Of a stretch of DNA of 52,310 nt, positions 11,201 through 19,572 are shown one piece after another. The stretch's first letter is position 1. Each line of letters opens with the position of its first letter. Source of the DNA: Bacteroidota bacterium (lineage in GTDB: Bacteria; Bacteroidota; Ignavibacteria; SZUA-365); NCBI GenBank assembly GCA_023432805.1, contig JAEYUG010000030.1, forward strand, positions 1 to 52,310, given 5' to 3'. The notes beneath the pieces are model-generated. The model worked only from the letters and a program-made list of their open reading frames with translations. It was not told where the DNA came from and did no database searches. Both the position numbers and the translations under genes were made by a program.

Positions 11201-14200
11201 CGGTCGGATAACCGGCTGCGAGTGCATCCTCTGCGGAGATCGGGCTCCAGCCTTCCATCGGGGTGGTCGTACCAGCCGGCTTGCCGTTGGACTTGAACAC
11301 CTCGACCTTGTTGACAACGTCAGGAATGATGCTCATTTCGCAGGCGCTCGAGGTCACGCTGAAATCACCACCATTGGGGATTCCAGTGCTGACCTGAAGA
11401 TGCGCACGAATGCGGATCTTGTCGGTGCCGGCGAGGGAGAGCTTGGTCACGTTCTGCGGAGCGCGGAGATAGAAGCGCATCGCATTGTAAGGAAGAAGAG
11501 CAGGCACGTCGCCGTTGATACCGGGAAGTGTCTGACCAGCGTCGACGTACACGAGATGTGCATCGAGGACGGTACCTTCATTCGGCAGTCCCGTCGGAAC
11601 TGTCGGCGGCTCGATGGCCGAGGAGATGATCAGCTTGGGATTGCTGTAATCGTCAAACGCAACGTTCGGCGACACGCTACCGAAGAAGATTTTGTTCTTG
11701 CCGGTCGTCGAGTAATCGATGACAAGTGCCTTGTTGTCCGGCAGTTCAACCTTGACACGGTTCGCATTGAAATACGGCGCGATGTCAAGAGGATTGCCAA
11801 AGATGTCCGTCAAACGGACATAGAGCTTGCTGTAGATGTTCTCGAGTGCACCGAACGGCACCATCGTGCCGACGCGGCCCACAACGAGAGCGTCTTCCGT
11901 ACCACACACGACTTCAAGACGCGGGGTGACGGGGAAGTATGTCCAGTTCGTGCCGTCCCACATGACGTCGGTGGAGTCCATCGCCGTGGTCTGACCCATC
12001 TGCCGACCGAAGCCTGCATCATAGCCAGTGCCGGGACCAAACCACACACCGAAGTTGTTGTTCGGCGAACCATCCGGAATGTCGGTCACGTGCAGGAAGC
12101 CCGGGCCCGGATTCGGATCGTTCTTGAGCATGTTGTGAGCGTCGACGCCCGTACCCGGCTTGTCATTCAATGCATACGATGCACGAACGCGGATACGATA
12201 GGCACCGATGTTGTTCGAACCGGTGGCGGCAGTGAACACACGCGTCGCACGGCCCATGTTGGAATACTTCACGAACACGCGACCGGAGTCGATGTTCATG
12301 CCTGTGGTCACAACCTGAGGAATCGTGGTGACGAGCGAGTCAAACAGACCGTTCACACGATAGGGAACGCCATTCGAGAGACGACCGAAGGGGCTCTGCT
12401 CGAACTTGAAGCGCTCATTGTCGTCGATCGTGTTGCCGAAACCGTCAGTCATGATGAGGTCAAGACGGAGGATGTTGGCATCGTTCGTACCCTTCCAGGG
12501 ATCGGTCGGGCGAACGTCGATCGCGCGCGGGATGTTCGGACGCACAACGATCTTCACACCGGAGTACGGCAGCGAAGCCAGACCGGCGGGATCGACCGGC
12601 GTACGCTCGGGATCGATCTGCCAGGTCACCGTCGTGCGGGGAGCGTTGTCGAGATCAGACTCGTTTGTGCGGGCCAGATACGAGAACGTACGGGGGAAAC
12701 CACCCGATGTATCGGTCAGCGCATTGACATTGTTTGTCCAGCGAAGCACGCCCGGCAAACCGCCCTGACCCAGGTACGGGATGTCGGCATGCAGCACGAT
12801 GCGAACGCTATCTTCCACTGCGCCGACGTTTGCGCCGACATCAGCATGGGTATACGCAAGACGACGATACACGATCTGACCATACTGGCGCAGGGTGTCG
12901 TCGGCTGCGGTGTAGCCCTTCAGATAGACCGTACGATCATCCGGAGCGGGGGTGCCAATGGTGTAGGCGAGAGCCTTGAGGGTCGGCTGGGTCATGCGAT
13001 CCCAGGTCCGGTTGCCCCACTGATCAAGGAAACGGACGGTATCGACAGCGGAGCTGACAATACCCGGCTGATAAGGATTCGCGGCGATCGCCCATGCACC
13101 CGGACGATACGGCGGAATCAGACCATTCTCAGGATTCGGATTGCTGCCGGGGTTGCCCGGAAGCAGAGGATACACACCGGGGAAACTCTCATTGTACCAG
13201 AAGGGAGCAAGCGTCTGATACAGGGCACTGAGACGAAGCGGATTGCGTTCCGGCGGGAAACCGTCGATCATCATACCTTCGTCGGGGTTCTGCACAGTCA
13301 CCATGTCCAGCACGCGGGTGGCGCCGGGACGGAACTGGGCGGTACGCGTCTGCGTGTACGGCAGACCGTCATCTCCGAGGAAGTAACGACCGCGGGAGTA
13401 ATCACCGAACGAACCGATGTATTCACCAGCGTCGACTGCTGCTGCCGAGTCCTTCACCCACATGACGATCTGGGAGGTACCGGGAAGCAGACGGACAATC
13501 GCGAGATCCGTATGGCTGACAACATTACCGACACCTGCGGAACCGAGACCACCATCGAGATGATACGCGCGGAGCGTGTCCTTCGTGGTGTCGGGCGGCA
13601 CTGCAAGACCGGTGAGGTTGTTGATATTCGGCTTGAAATAGATGTTGCGAATCTGGATGCCATCCTGACCAGCACTCGGAGTGTTGATGGTCATGGAGAG
13701 CACCTGGCGAATTGCGGTGGGCTCGCTGTTGAAGGGCGAGCTCGATGCAATGTTGCCGGCAGGGCGATACACCGGACGGATGCCAACATCCTTACCGGTG
13801 GCGGGGGAAGGATCGGTACCGTACACAGCTGCGGTGGTACCAACACTTATCACGACGCCATTGTAGGTCTGACGGGTGAGCGTCATCGACGAGGACGTGC
13901 TCACTCGTGCCTTGATGTAGTCGAACAGATTCGACGACAGCATGTTGTTCACGATCTTGAAGCGGTTCTGGACAAACATCACAACGACGGAATCGCCGTT
14001 GAGGAAGTTGCCGATACCAGTACCGCTGTCGAAGAGCGTCAACGTATCCGCGACGAATGTCACGGAGTCGGCTGTCTGCTCGACAGTGCGTGTGATGTTA
14101 AAGAAGTCGCCCTTCCCGGTTCTGACCTGCGCCTGCGAACTGCTCGCGAAGAACAGCATCGCAATTGCGATCAGGGAGAGGAAGGTGAGAGCTTTTTTCA

Positions 14201-14201
14201 T
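5226..14201 (-). CDS. Giant secreted T9SS cargo protein with Ig-like repeats
   Basis: This protein of 2,991 residues has no enzyme domain that I recognise. The ATG at 14199-14201 follows AAGGAG and begins a classic signal peptide (MKKALTFLSLIAIAMLFFAS...SQAQ). An in-frame codon at 14291 is rejected because it would bury the signal peptide. The last 88 or so residues are a type A T9SS sorting domain: NYPNPFNPTTSISYSLP, then VMVYDLLG-like and GQQVPSGNYIYKI blocks, ending KMTLLK. Along the body a motif of the kind D-x-(W/F/Y)-G-N recurs: DQWGN about residue 392, DGFGN 584, DIFGN 797, DRYEN 1080, DRFGN 1310, DRYGN 2009, DKNGN 2511, DRYLN 2654. Such motifs typify invasin/Big_1-like Ig domains. The likely role is a surface fibre or adhesin exported through SprA, encoded elsewhere in this window. 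It has its own promoter and terminator. Confidence 0.88.
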   Translation of the reverse strand: MKKALTFLSLIAIAMLFFASSSQAQVRTGKGDFFNITRTVEQTADSVTFVADTLTLFDSGTGIGNFLNGDSVVVMFVQNRFKIVNNMLSSNLFDYIKARVSTSSSMTLTRQTYNGVVISVGTTAAVYGTDPSPATGKDVGIRPVYRPAGNIASSSPFNSEPTAIRQVLSMTINTPSAGQDGIQIRNIYFKPNINNLTGLAVPPDTTKDTLRAYHLDGGLGSAGVGNVVSHTDLAIVRLLPGTSQIVMWVKDSAAAVDAGEYIGSFGDYSRGRYFLGDDGLPYTQTRTAQFRPGATRVLDMVTVQNPDEGMMIDGFPPERNPLRLSALYQTLAPFWYNESFPGVYPLLPGNPGSNPNPENGLIPPYRPGAWAIAANPYQPGIVSSAVDTVRFLDQWGNRTWDRMTQPTLKALAYTIGTPAPDDRTVYLKGYTAADDTLRQYGQIVYRRLAYTHADVGANVGAVEDSVRIVLHADIPYLGQGGLPGVLRWTNNVNALTDTSGGFPRTFSYLARTNESDLDNAPRTTVTWQIDPERTPVDPAGLASLPYSGVKIVVRPNIPRAIDVRPTDPWKGTNDANILRLDLIMTDGFGNTIDDNERFKFEQSPFGRLSNGVPYRVNGLFDSLVTTIPQVVTTGMNIDSGRVFVKYSNMGRATRVFTAATGSNNIGAYRIRVRASYALNDKPGTGVDAHNMLKNDPNPGPGFLHVTDIPDGSPNNNFGVWFGPGTGYDAGFGRQMGQTTAMDSTDVMWDGTNWTYFPVTPRLEVVCGTEDALVVGRVGTMVPFGALENIYSKLYVRLTDIFGNPLDIAPYFNANRVKVELPDNKALVIDYSTTGKNKIFFGSVSPNVAFDDYSNPKLIISSAIEPPTVPTGLPNEGTVLDAHLVYVDAGQTLPGINGDVPALLPYNAMRFYLRAPQNVTKLSLAGTDKIRIRAHLQVSTGIPNGGDFSVTSSACEMSIIPDVVNKVEVFKSNGKPAGTTTPMEGWSPISAEDALAAGYPTGTPRDAAEGNEFYKGYYFKTLEPTSNKITTNTYPRLIGERGEIGGWLASPISLDGDATAPIPMDTIVVSEHSQQIRVMARLLDRYENPVGGRYVKFFVESETVPVTPPKTQLQNNTQRGGFGEFGRTWVSDDTLKRSTIGDTATAGWVSAFFISGRVGWQMVRIALTPDTLAFDLSSNGNNLGEGTVVGESRRGFAPRVIIPIYQKSDTTVKVQIYPYTSAATSPIPLPVDLVEIQALEHPAFYGYPTISPSFLAFSANPLAIEKRATHFGRSANTNIRPYIPDTLNISDSDPLSPNSVTAGRTVALVVREYDRFGNLVDNQTAIEDTARIRFRMWGANFGAPPAPYVSATTGAGTIAPASDWTTDAYGPMRKARYRHTQISNLVYGVHINQTTYLTALEYPTPKKASATVYFEATGTAVLAPGLPGAINLNRDTISVTSVVKSPTRFDVLRAGQDFLAPQAAGINPLTGTPETRTLDILNTNISLPPGSDPVAQRHQFDANSVDNILVSQAYKRNVSAEPVGKYEIVNEHNVPLDKDGDPLFLDVNATSINPDFDIDEHSRLPMYQKHDAYNNVSTLSAPNSRYNSLNINTQIPGARRDAGFLFDVTIAGGGNIADPLTGESIGWHIVGNNIKVNQRPVLLRATPIWENNPPTGGATYDLSQFTGKNAQPGQTREYGNRLFADSVYTYIGTPSPFKFGAARAEFMGTRTDRGSFGRHSHVDADRITRLGVGTWSREDFGRAGYPNMTFAAAAGPALTGGTTATGALFDGDYNRRYALLGGAFGTSAGAFSIAPGMFLRLVDSTAEQVIDMRVVDPSLTDATGNIVDDTCSWDRGKYSVARRHQRIGDGLWMYDETYWQGGAGAGESGIQGPNMSVGFIAEEPLRSSNFRSFFGTSAAVKLQHTFVVIPYRIAYTSIFPSSFDVSQGLFDDTRLPLGILPVQADIDTLPRISLQFYDDRQHSVQDFEMFTRLYGQIAHGATDAIPNNLNQPYARPDTVYRDIRYTYAVTPYDRYGNQNTRDTMFVQIGSRFTDWEFRDLEADGTLMIRSGGTYFGAIPRNTPTNNLYRQDTLRVFNPRGQGLSVSRNDILGIKPDDKRLSLIVGSETGTKIPHGLLPGNVIASRPVWVKMPYAPAPFVLSTPALQNRSLFRMDHIGGCVDNGLEKDILRLQWQPATWPANSGQNNPNDTIKYEWYAIIDSVGTSGSGSLTVSILSDNNGVSPTLSLPGDQLRQLLFRPNVQPQPNQDSLVMRVKWFVRAFSKTGLETFSDTAGATIRNTPLPTPPLVVSINRPPAGAPQPVQPTNGQTISGITATTTNIPVIWTPATDINITKGELIGGFKVYNPATQTWIDEAGRTVDTLTYQWVGVVASTFPTDKGAPVGTIVVRNTGTTAGFQLTSTDFDALFAGFDTDPASTSADSVKLDWYVFVKDFNFSDALPMEEVTFRYNPDGTLALDTAMWSRYGCRPHELVGGPYRVNLTKLDQGGVEIDPMAGDPDIDKIAGEQICFKLTAKDKNGNIIRDWDQKGQATTITIKGSLANTDTSMNSWNSDPLGYTFAVITSNGNQLTSISADEFTIPASEFVNGVATICLIHTRADSGVYLETSPILAGLNQTSAKMNFASGEITNYLVDLTSATAPTPDQVYLLRRYEIVVSPRDRYLNVANAQIRTRFTARFPGEFDQNMPGLSDIFSGDVFISGPTNYFLASRIKREKAASDEMQSVRAFKFDDPNVTGQTSPYEVLTHAPNQFALTAPDDQKVLKLNLASAQEQFKWVKAVPQDPYTNIQISRFNPLTETDAVKYTIVYLDSISLTRAVKFASDNVGNEPTFTTTHGQLADLINTISGQPTAKSQAVVWYVEATDGLFTTLSTPPTNDPNLRPGYRLSLIKEGILSAENPNAIPTQYELSQNYPNPFNPTTSISYSLPKAGPVAIMVYDLLGTPVKTLVNETKDAGTYNMVWDATNDLGQQVPSGNYIYKIVAGSFTQTRKMTLLK

Positions 14202-14588
14202 TCGAAAAGTCTCCTTGTTGGTTAGAAAAAGCGGACGTGACTGACAGGGTGAAGCATTGAGACGGATGGATCGCAAGCTGTCTCTGTCCATTCAGGTCCT
14301 CCAGTTGATTGAAACATTCGTGTTCTTAATTCACTACGTCGTTGAACTCATGAAAGCTGTCTACTGATTTGTCTGGAAGTCTGGAGCCTCGAAATATAGC
14401 ACCTCGTCTGATCTTCTACAACCTGGATCAAGGTACCACAGAAAAACTCAAGGAAGCCTTCTCGACCATCAGTACTTCTTGCAAACATCCTGCCATGTGA
14501 AAAACAGCTCATTTTGGCTCAAAAACGCAGCACAGCAATCTATTGTCAAAATAACGTCAGGCATGAGCCCGCATGCGTCGCCGAACCG
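14202..14588. other. 387-bp intergenic region between lolA and the cargo gene
   Basis: This region holds no gene that I can support. It carries the putative promoter of the giant cargo gene at 14393-14421, leaving an untranslated leader of roughly 185 nt. A perfect TTGACA lies on the minus strand at 14544-14549, but the sequence 17 bp later (GTTTTT) is a poor -10 box. No terminator with a U-tract was found for lolA. Confidence 0.6.
14393..14421 (-). promoter_or_regulatory. Putative promoter of the giant cargo gene
   Basis: On the minus strand TTGTAG (14416-14421) and TATATT (14393-14398) are separated by exactly 17 bp. The -10 region reads TATATTTCG, close to the Bacteroidota consensus TAnnTTTG. 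It is the best match in the gap upstream of the cargo gene. Confidence 0.5.
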
Positions 14589-15239
14589 TCACCTCAAATC
14601 TATGACGTCCGCTGCGGGGGGGATCTTGAACTCGAAACGCGAATCCGCGATTCCCTTATCAATTTCGATGCGCTCTATCACATACGTCGTCAACGCTCCG
14701 TTGATGTCGGTGACCTCGACCTTGCGGATCAACCACTTGGTCGACACCCAGATCTTCAGTGCAGTCGTAAAGCTGTTGTCCTCCTTCGGTGTCAACTTGA
14801 GGACGTGGCAATTGTCCGTTCCGACCTTCTCCTCGCCGATCAATGTCGAGTAGTAGTTCTGCGGATACTTGACCAGCAGCTGTTCGGGCGACAGCGAATG
14901 GGCCTCCTGCTTGTAATGGTCGACAACAACTTGATTGGTCTGACCATTGAAGGACCAGGATGTCTTCCCATCCGTCACCACCGTTCTATTATCGCTTTCG
15001 ATCCGATACTTGTTGCCCTTCTTGAAATACAGGGTGCCCCTGGTCAGCTGCTCGGCCTTCGAAACCTTGAAGCGCACAGTCTGCGTGAATACGATGACGG
15101 CATCACCGAGATCATCGTAACGGCCCTGCACCTTTTCGATGATCTCCTTCGCGGTGATTCCTGCGATGGCCAGAACCGGCAGGAGGATCGCCGCCAGCAT
15201 CAATGGGACCAGGATATGGGTGCGCGTACGTTTCTTCAT
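14589..15239 (-). CDS. lolA: Outer-membrane lipoprotein carrier protein LolA
   Basis: LolA is a periplasmic chaperone that carries lipoproteins from the LolCDE exporter to the outer membrane. The protein has 216 residues from the ATG at 15237-15239, which follows GAAAGGAAA. It has an N-terminal signal peptide (MKKRTRTHILVPLMLAAILL). Family signs include the helix AKEIIEKVQGRYDDLGDAVI, TRGTLYFKKGNKYRIE and the later WVSTKWLIRKVEVTD strand. An alternative start at 15273-15275 overlaps the ftsK stop as ATGA and would add 12 residues before the signal peptide; both starts are possible. The ftsK-lolA order is common in bacteria. The gene probably shares the ftsK transcript. Confidence 0.87.
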   Translation of the reverse strand: MKKRTRTHILVPLMLAAILLPVLAIAGITAKEIIEKVQGRYDDLGDAVIVFTQTVRFKVSKAEQLTRGTLYFKKGNKYRIESDNRTVVTDGKTSWSFNGQTNQVVVDHYKQEAHSLSPEQLLVKYPQNYYSTLIGEEKVGTDNCHVLKLTPKEDNSFTTALKIWVSTKWLIRKVEVTDINGALTTYVIERIEIDKGIADSRFEFKIPPAADVIDLR

Positions 15240-15271
15240 GATGACGTTTCCTTTCATGGTTCTCGTTTCCT

Positions 15272-18200
15272 TCATATCGTCTGGAGGATCTCCTCCAGAA
15301 GTTCAGGATCTTCTACGAGAACCTCGCGGGCTTTGCTCCCGTCGTAGGGACCGACAATACCGGCAACTTCGAGCTGATCCACAATCCGCGCAGCGCGTGA
15401 GTAGCCAATCTTCAGACGCCGCTGCAGCAGTGACACTGATCCCTGCTGGTGCCGTACGATCAGACGCGCGGCCTCGTACAGAAGATCATCCATCTCAACA
15501 GAGTCTTCACGCGAGGAGCCCTTCTTGCTGTTCTTGACCGAGGGCAATTGATACGGGCGCACATGACCGCTTTGTTCTGCGATGAACTCCACCACGCGCT
15601 CCACTTCCGCTGTGGAGAGAAATGCATTCTGAATGCGTTCGGGTTTCGGTGAACCGCTCGGCAGATACAGCATGTCGCCATTGCCGAGCAACTGATCCGC
15701 GCCCGGACCATCCAGAATCGTGCGCGAGTCGATCCGGCTGGCTGTCTGGAACGCGATGCGCGCGGAAAAATTGGCCTTGATCACACCCGTCAGCACATCA
15801 ACCGATGGCCGCTGCGTCGCAACGATCAGATGAATGCCGACGGCTCGCGCAAGTTGTGCGAGCCGCGCGATCGGCTCTTCCACCTCTCGAGCGGCAGTAA
15901 TCATCAGATCCGCCAACTCGTCGATCACCACGACAATGTAGGGCAGCTTGTAATGCTTGATCATTTCCGCATCGCGCAGCTCCCCTGCGGCGACCTTTGC
16001 GTTGTAATCGTTCACGTGACGTACACCGGCCTTCGCCAGCTTGGTGTAGCGCTTGTCCATCTCGAGTTCGAGACTCTTGAGCACAATCACCGCGTTCGTG
16101 GGATCGGTGACGATCTCCTCGTTGATGTCGGGACTCACCGCAAGAAAATGCCTGCTCAGTCCGCGATACTGCGCAAGTTCGATCTTCTTCGGATCGATCA
16201 TCACGAACTTCACCTCCCACGGCTTTTTGGCGAAGAGCAGGCTCGTGATCATTGCGTTCAAACCGACACTCTTGCCCGAGCCCGTGGCACCTGCGATGAG
16301 CAGATGCGGCATCCGGGCCAGATCCGCGCACGTGACCTTCCCCTTGATGTCCTTGCCCATGCCGAGTGGTAGATGCGCGCGCGACTTGCCGAAATCGTCC
16401 GACTCCACCACGCTGCGGAAATGCACGAACTCGGGCTCGTTGTTCGGAATCTCGATGCCCACTGCACTCTTGCCCGGGATCGGTGCGATGATGCGGATAC
16501 CCCGCGCGGCCAGTGCCAGCGCCAGATCATCCGCAAGCGAGACGATCTTCGAAATCTTCACTGCGGAGTCCGGCACAAGCTCGAATTGCGTGACCACGGG
16601 ACCCGGCACTACCGAAATGCTCGTGATGTCGATCCCGAAAATCGCCAGCTTCTCCTTGACCAGTTCCGCCTTCCGATGCAGCTCCTGGGATGTCACCTTC
16701 GACGTCTGCACGGCCGGATCCAGCAGATCCGCTCCCGGATGCCGGTAGGCGAACTTCTCCTTCATCGTACGGATGTTCATCGACTCGGTATCGCTGTCCG
16801 ATTCGACCTCCGCCATCCGTCGTGCCACCGCCTGCTGCACCGCTTTCTTTTCGTGCTCGTTGACGAACACCGGTTCGTCCACATCGAAGGGCGGTTCGTC
16901 CTCCGACTTCGCAGCACCCTCGAACCCAGCCTCATCTGAAGCGTCCGCCGATGTGCGCGTGCGTGCAGATACCCCATTGGAAACACCATTCGACACCGAC
17001 CCGGTCGAGGCAGTGCGCATCTGCGTCGCAGCGGCTGCGCCAGCAGCAGCTGCGCTGCTGTGCGCGGTTGCGGCGGTTACGGATGTTGCGCCGAGCGAGC
17101 CGAGCGCTACCGCACCGGGACGAAGACCGACCGACGAAACACCCTCGCCGGCACCCGCGTCATCCACATCGCCATCCTTCAGATCAAGATCCCGCAACTG
17201 CTTGATGCTGTCGCGTGAGATCACACCATTCGAGCGCAATGCCCCGCTGTCTGTCGCTGCCGATGCATAGACCTGCATCGGCGGTGCGTCCATCGAGGCC
17301 TCAGGCACGGCGCCGGCGACTGCATCCGTCTGCATACCCGTACCCGGTAGCGCATTGGCACCAGCAGGCCATTCGATCGAGATCGGCGTGCGTTGCTGCG
17401 CGGGCACCGCCCCCGTGGCAGAAGCGACCTGAGATGACACGCCCGGAACCGATGTTGCTGTCACTGCCATCACGGAGTCTCCCGGCGCATCCACCATGGC
17501 GGGCACGACAGGCTCCCGCCGAAACCGACTCGCCCGCGTCGCCGGCGGAGGCGATGCCGGCGGCACGGACGACGGAACCGGCTCGGACGCCTCACGCGTC
17601 TCACCGGACCGTTGACGCTCTTCTTCATACATCGACGCCACCCCTTGTGCGGCAGCAGGAATCGCTGCCGCCTTGCGTCCAAGCATCCCGGCGAGCCGCC
17701 GGCCGAAACCACCCAGCCGCTCGAGCGTGATGCGGATGTCGTAATCCGCCACGATCACCGCGATGATCAGCAGCGATGCGAGAATCGCCAGAATGCCGCC
17801 CGTCGTCCCGATCAGACGCGCCACGATGCCCGCCATGAAATCCCCGATGTTGCCCGCCCACGATACGGGAACCTGCGGCAGCCATGTCACCAGACGCAGC
17901 AGTCCCGTGAACGTCGAAGCGAGAAACACCACGAGCAGTGCATAGTTGGTGTAGTACGCCAGTGCCCGCAGATCATTGCGCCGCAGCACGAACCAGCCCC
18001 AGATGCCGAGCAGCGCCGGAAACACCAGCGCGAAGTACCCGACCGTCAGCAGAATGAAGAAGCGCGCGATCAGCGCACCGATCAGTCCCAGCCAGTTGTG
18101 CGTCACATCCGCACGGGCCTGCACTTCGGGATCCCCGCCGAACAATTTGAGAATCCCGATCGCACCGATGTCCGACACCCCCTCGTCTGCAGAGGAATGC

Positions 18201-18343
18201 GAGACGAGCGCCAGAAACAGGAACACCGCCGCCACCATCATCAGAATCCCGATGATGTCGAGCTTGCGTCCGGCATCCAGACTCCTGCGGCCCTTCGCCT
18301 TCGGCGTTTCGGGTGCGTCGGTATGTGCGGCCTTGCGCTTCAC
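15272..18343 (-). CDS. ftsK: DNA translocase FtsK/SpoIIIE
   Basis: FtsK is a septum-located motor that pumps chromosome ends into daughter cells and activates dimer resolution. This 1,023-residue protein has four or so N-terminal membrane helices (about residues 25-185), a long linker rich in Ala, Ser and Pro (about 230-520), the alpha/beta motor with Walker A GATGSGKSV near residue 683 and Walker B VVVIDELADLM. It ends in the winged-helix gamma domain (LLQRRLKIGYSRAARIVDQLE) that reads KOPS-like DNA sites. The start is GTG with no good Shine-Dalgarno sequence, so the exact N terminus is less certain than the rest. lolA follows directly. Confidence 0.96.
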   Translation of the reverse strand: MKRKAAHTDAPETPKAKGRRSLDAGRKLDIIGILMMVAAVFLFLALVSHSSADEGVSDIGAIGILKLFGGDPEVQARADVTHNWLGLIGALIARFFILLTVGYFALVFPALLGIWGWFVLRRNDLRALAYYTNYALLVVFLASTFTGLLRLVTWLPQVPVSWAGNIGDFMAGIVARLIGTTGGILAILASLLIIAVIVADYDIRITLERLGGFGRRLAGMLGRKAAAIPAAAQGVASMYEEERQRSGETREASEPVPSSVPPASPPPATRASRFRREPVVPAMVDAPGDSVMAVTATSVPGVSSQVASATGAVPAQQRTPISIEWPAGANALPGTGMQTDAVAGAVPEASMDAPPMQVYASAATDSGALRSNGVISRDSIKQLRDLDLKDGDVDDAGAGEGVSSVGLRPGAVALGSLGATSVTAATAHSSAAAAGAAAATQMRTASTGSVSNGVSNGVSARTRTSADASDEAGFEGAAKSEDEPPFDVDEPVFVNEHEKKAVQQAVARRMAEVESDSDTESMNIRTMKEKFAYRHPGADLLDPAVQTSKVTSQELHRKAELVKEKLAIFGIDITSISVVPGPVVTQFELVPDSAVKISKIVSLADDLALALAARGIRIIAPIPGKSAVGIEIPNNEPEFVHFRSVVESDDFGKSRAHLPLGMGKDIKGKVTCADLARMPHLLIAGATGSGKSVGLNAMITSLLFAKKPWEVKFVMIDPKKIELAQYRGLSRHFLAVSPDINEEIVTDPTNAVIVLKSLELEMDKRYTKLAKAGVRHVNDYNAKVAAGELRDAEMIKHYKLPYIVVVIDELADLMITAAREVEEPIARLAQLARAVGIHLIVATQRPSVDVLTGVIKANFSARIAFQTASRIDSRTILDGPGADQLLGNGDMLYLPSGSPKPERIQNAFLSTAEVERVVEFIAEQSGHVRPYQLPSVKNSKKGSSREDSVEMDDLLYEAARLIVRHQQGSVSLLQRRLKIGYSRAARIVDQLEVAGIVGPYDGSKAREVLVEDPELLEEILQTI

Positions 18344-18394
18344 GTTTCAGATGATGCGGCGTTCGGTATGAGGGACGCCCGCCGCACCGTGCTC

Positions 18395-19480
18395 TCAGTC
18401 CTTTGTGTAGAAGGGAAATTTCACGACCGTGGCCGGCACCTGCTGATTGCGGATGTGCACCATCACCTGCGCCCCCACCTCTGCGGAAGCCACGGGAACG
18501 TATGCCATCGCGATGCCCTTCTCAAGCATCGGCGACATCGTGCCGCTCGTGATCACGCCGCGCCCTGCGTCGGCAGTTGAAATCTCGTAACCGTGACGAG
18601 GGATGTTGCGGCCTTCGAGCACGAGTCCCACAAGTCTGCGCGACAGCCCCGCCTCCTTTGCGGCCACCAGTACGGCGCGCCCCGTGAACTCGCCCTTGTT
18701 CAGCTTGGTGATCCAGCCGAGCCCGGCTTCCAGGGGATGTGTCGTCTGATCGATGTCGTTGCCATAGAGACAGTACCCCATTTCGAGTCGCAGCGTGTCA
18801 CGGGCACCGAGACCAATCGGCTCGATCTCGAATTCCTTCCCTGCCTCAAATATGGCATCCCACATCGCACGACCGGTCGCGGGTGAACTGTCGAAGTAGA
18901 TTTCGAAGCCCAGTTCGCCCGTGTAACCGGTGCGGCTGATCATGCAGTCGATGCCGGCGATCCGGCCCCAGCGGAAGGTGTAGTACTCCATCGTCGACAG
19001 ATCAGTGTCGGTCAGCTTCTGCAGCGTGGCGAGGGAGTTGGGACCCTGCACCGCAAGCAGCGAGGTCGCATCGCTCTTGTCGATGAGCTCGACGTCGTCG
19101 CCCGTATGCTCCTTGAGCCAGTTGAAATCCTTCTCGAGGTTCGAGGCGTTGACCACGAGCTGCAGCCAGTCACCGCAGTGATAGACAAGCAGGTCGTCGA
19201 TGATGCCGCCGTTGTCGTAGAGCATGCTGGAGTACTGGACCTTGCCCTCGGTGAGCTTCGTGACATCGTTGGTGGTCATGCGCTGCACGAAGGCGAACGC
19301 ACCGGCACCGCGTACCTCGAACTCGCCCATGTGCGAGACGTCGAACACGCCGACCGTCGTGCGCACGCGCTTGTGTTCGGCAATGATGCCCTGATATTGT
19401 ATCGGCATGGTGTAGCCGGCGAACTCGACCATTTTGGCGCCGAGGCCGACGTGAATGTCGCTGAATGCGGTCTGTTTCAT
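18395..19480 (-). CDS. gcvT: Aminomethyltransferase (glycine cleavage T protein)
   Basis: GcvT transfers the aminomethyl carbon from lipoyl-GcvH to tetrahydrofolate, releasing ammonia and forming methylene-THF. The 361-residue protein is full length. Characteristic parts are FAGYTMPIQYQGIIAEH near residue 20, VFDVSHMGEFEVRG near 45, ISRTGYTGELGFEIY and LGARDTLRLEMGYCLYGNDI in the middle, and the C-terminal barrel. The other glycine cleavage genes (gcvH, gcvP) are not in the window. It lies between ftsK and a transaldolase gene on the same strand, with gaps of 51 and 92 bp. Confidence 0.96.
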   Translation of the reverse strand: MKQTAFSDIHVGLGAKMVEFAGYTMPIQYQGIIAEHKRVRTTVGVFDVSHMGEFEVRGAGAFAFVQRMTTNDVTKLTEGKVQYSSMLYDNGGIIDDLLVYHCGDWLQLVVNASNLEKDFNWLKEHTGDDVELIDKSDATSLLAVQGPNSLATLQKLTDTDLSTMEYYTFRWGRIAGIDCMISRTGYTGELGFEIYFDSSPATGRAMWDAIFEAGKEFEIEPIGLGARDTLRLEMGYCLYGNDIDQTTHPLEAGLGWITKLNKGEFTGRAVLVAAKEAGLSRRLVGLVLEGRNIPRHGYEISTADAGRGVITSGTMSPMLEKGIAMAYVPVASAEVGAQVMVHIRNQQVPATVVKFPFYTKD

Positions 19481-19572
19481 GACACCGTCAGAAATGTGCG
19501 TTGGTATGTGTGAATGATGGACGGCCGCGCAATGGCGGCGGACTCGACACTCGTGTGCTCGCGCAGGGCGCC

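Noticed and set aside
10989..14225. A 1,078-residue open frame on the plus strand, antisense to the giant cargo gene (with a similar one at 6423-8795)
   Set aside because: It has no signal, domain or ribosome-binding site, and its composition (rich in Arg, Val, His and Thr) is what the complement of a GC-rich gene gives. The minus-strand frame has a signal peptide and sorting domain.
14544..14549. Second promoter for the giant cargo gene using a perfect TTGACA
   Set aside because: The sequence at the right distance (GTTTTT) is a poor -10 box compared with the TATATTTCG site further downstream.
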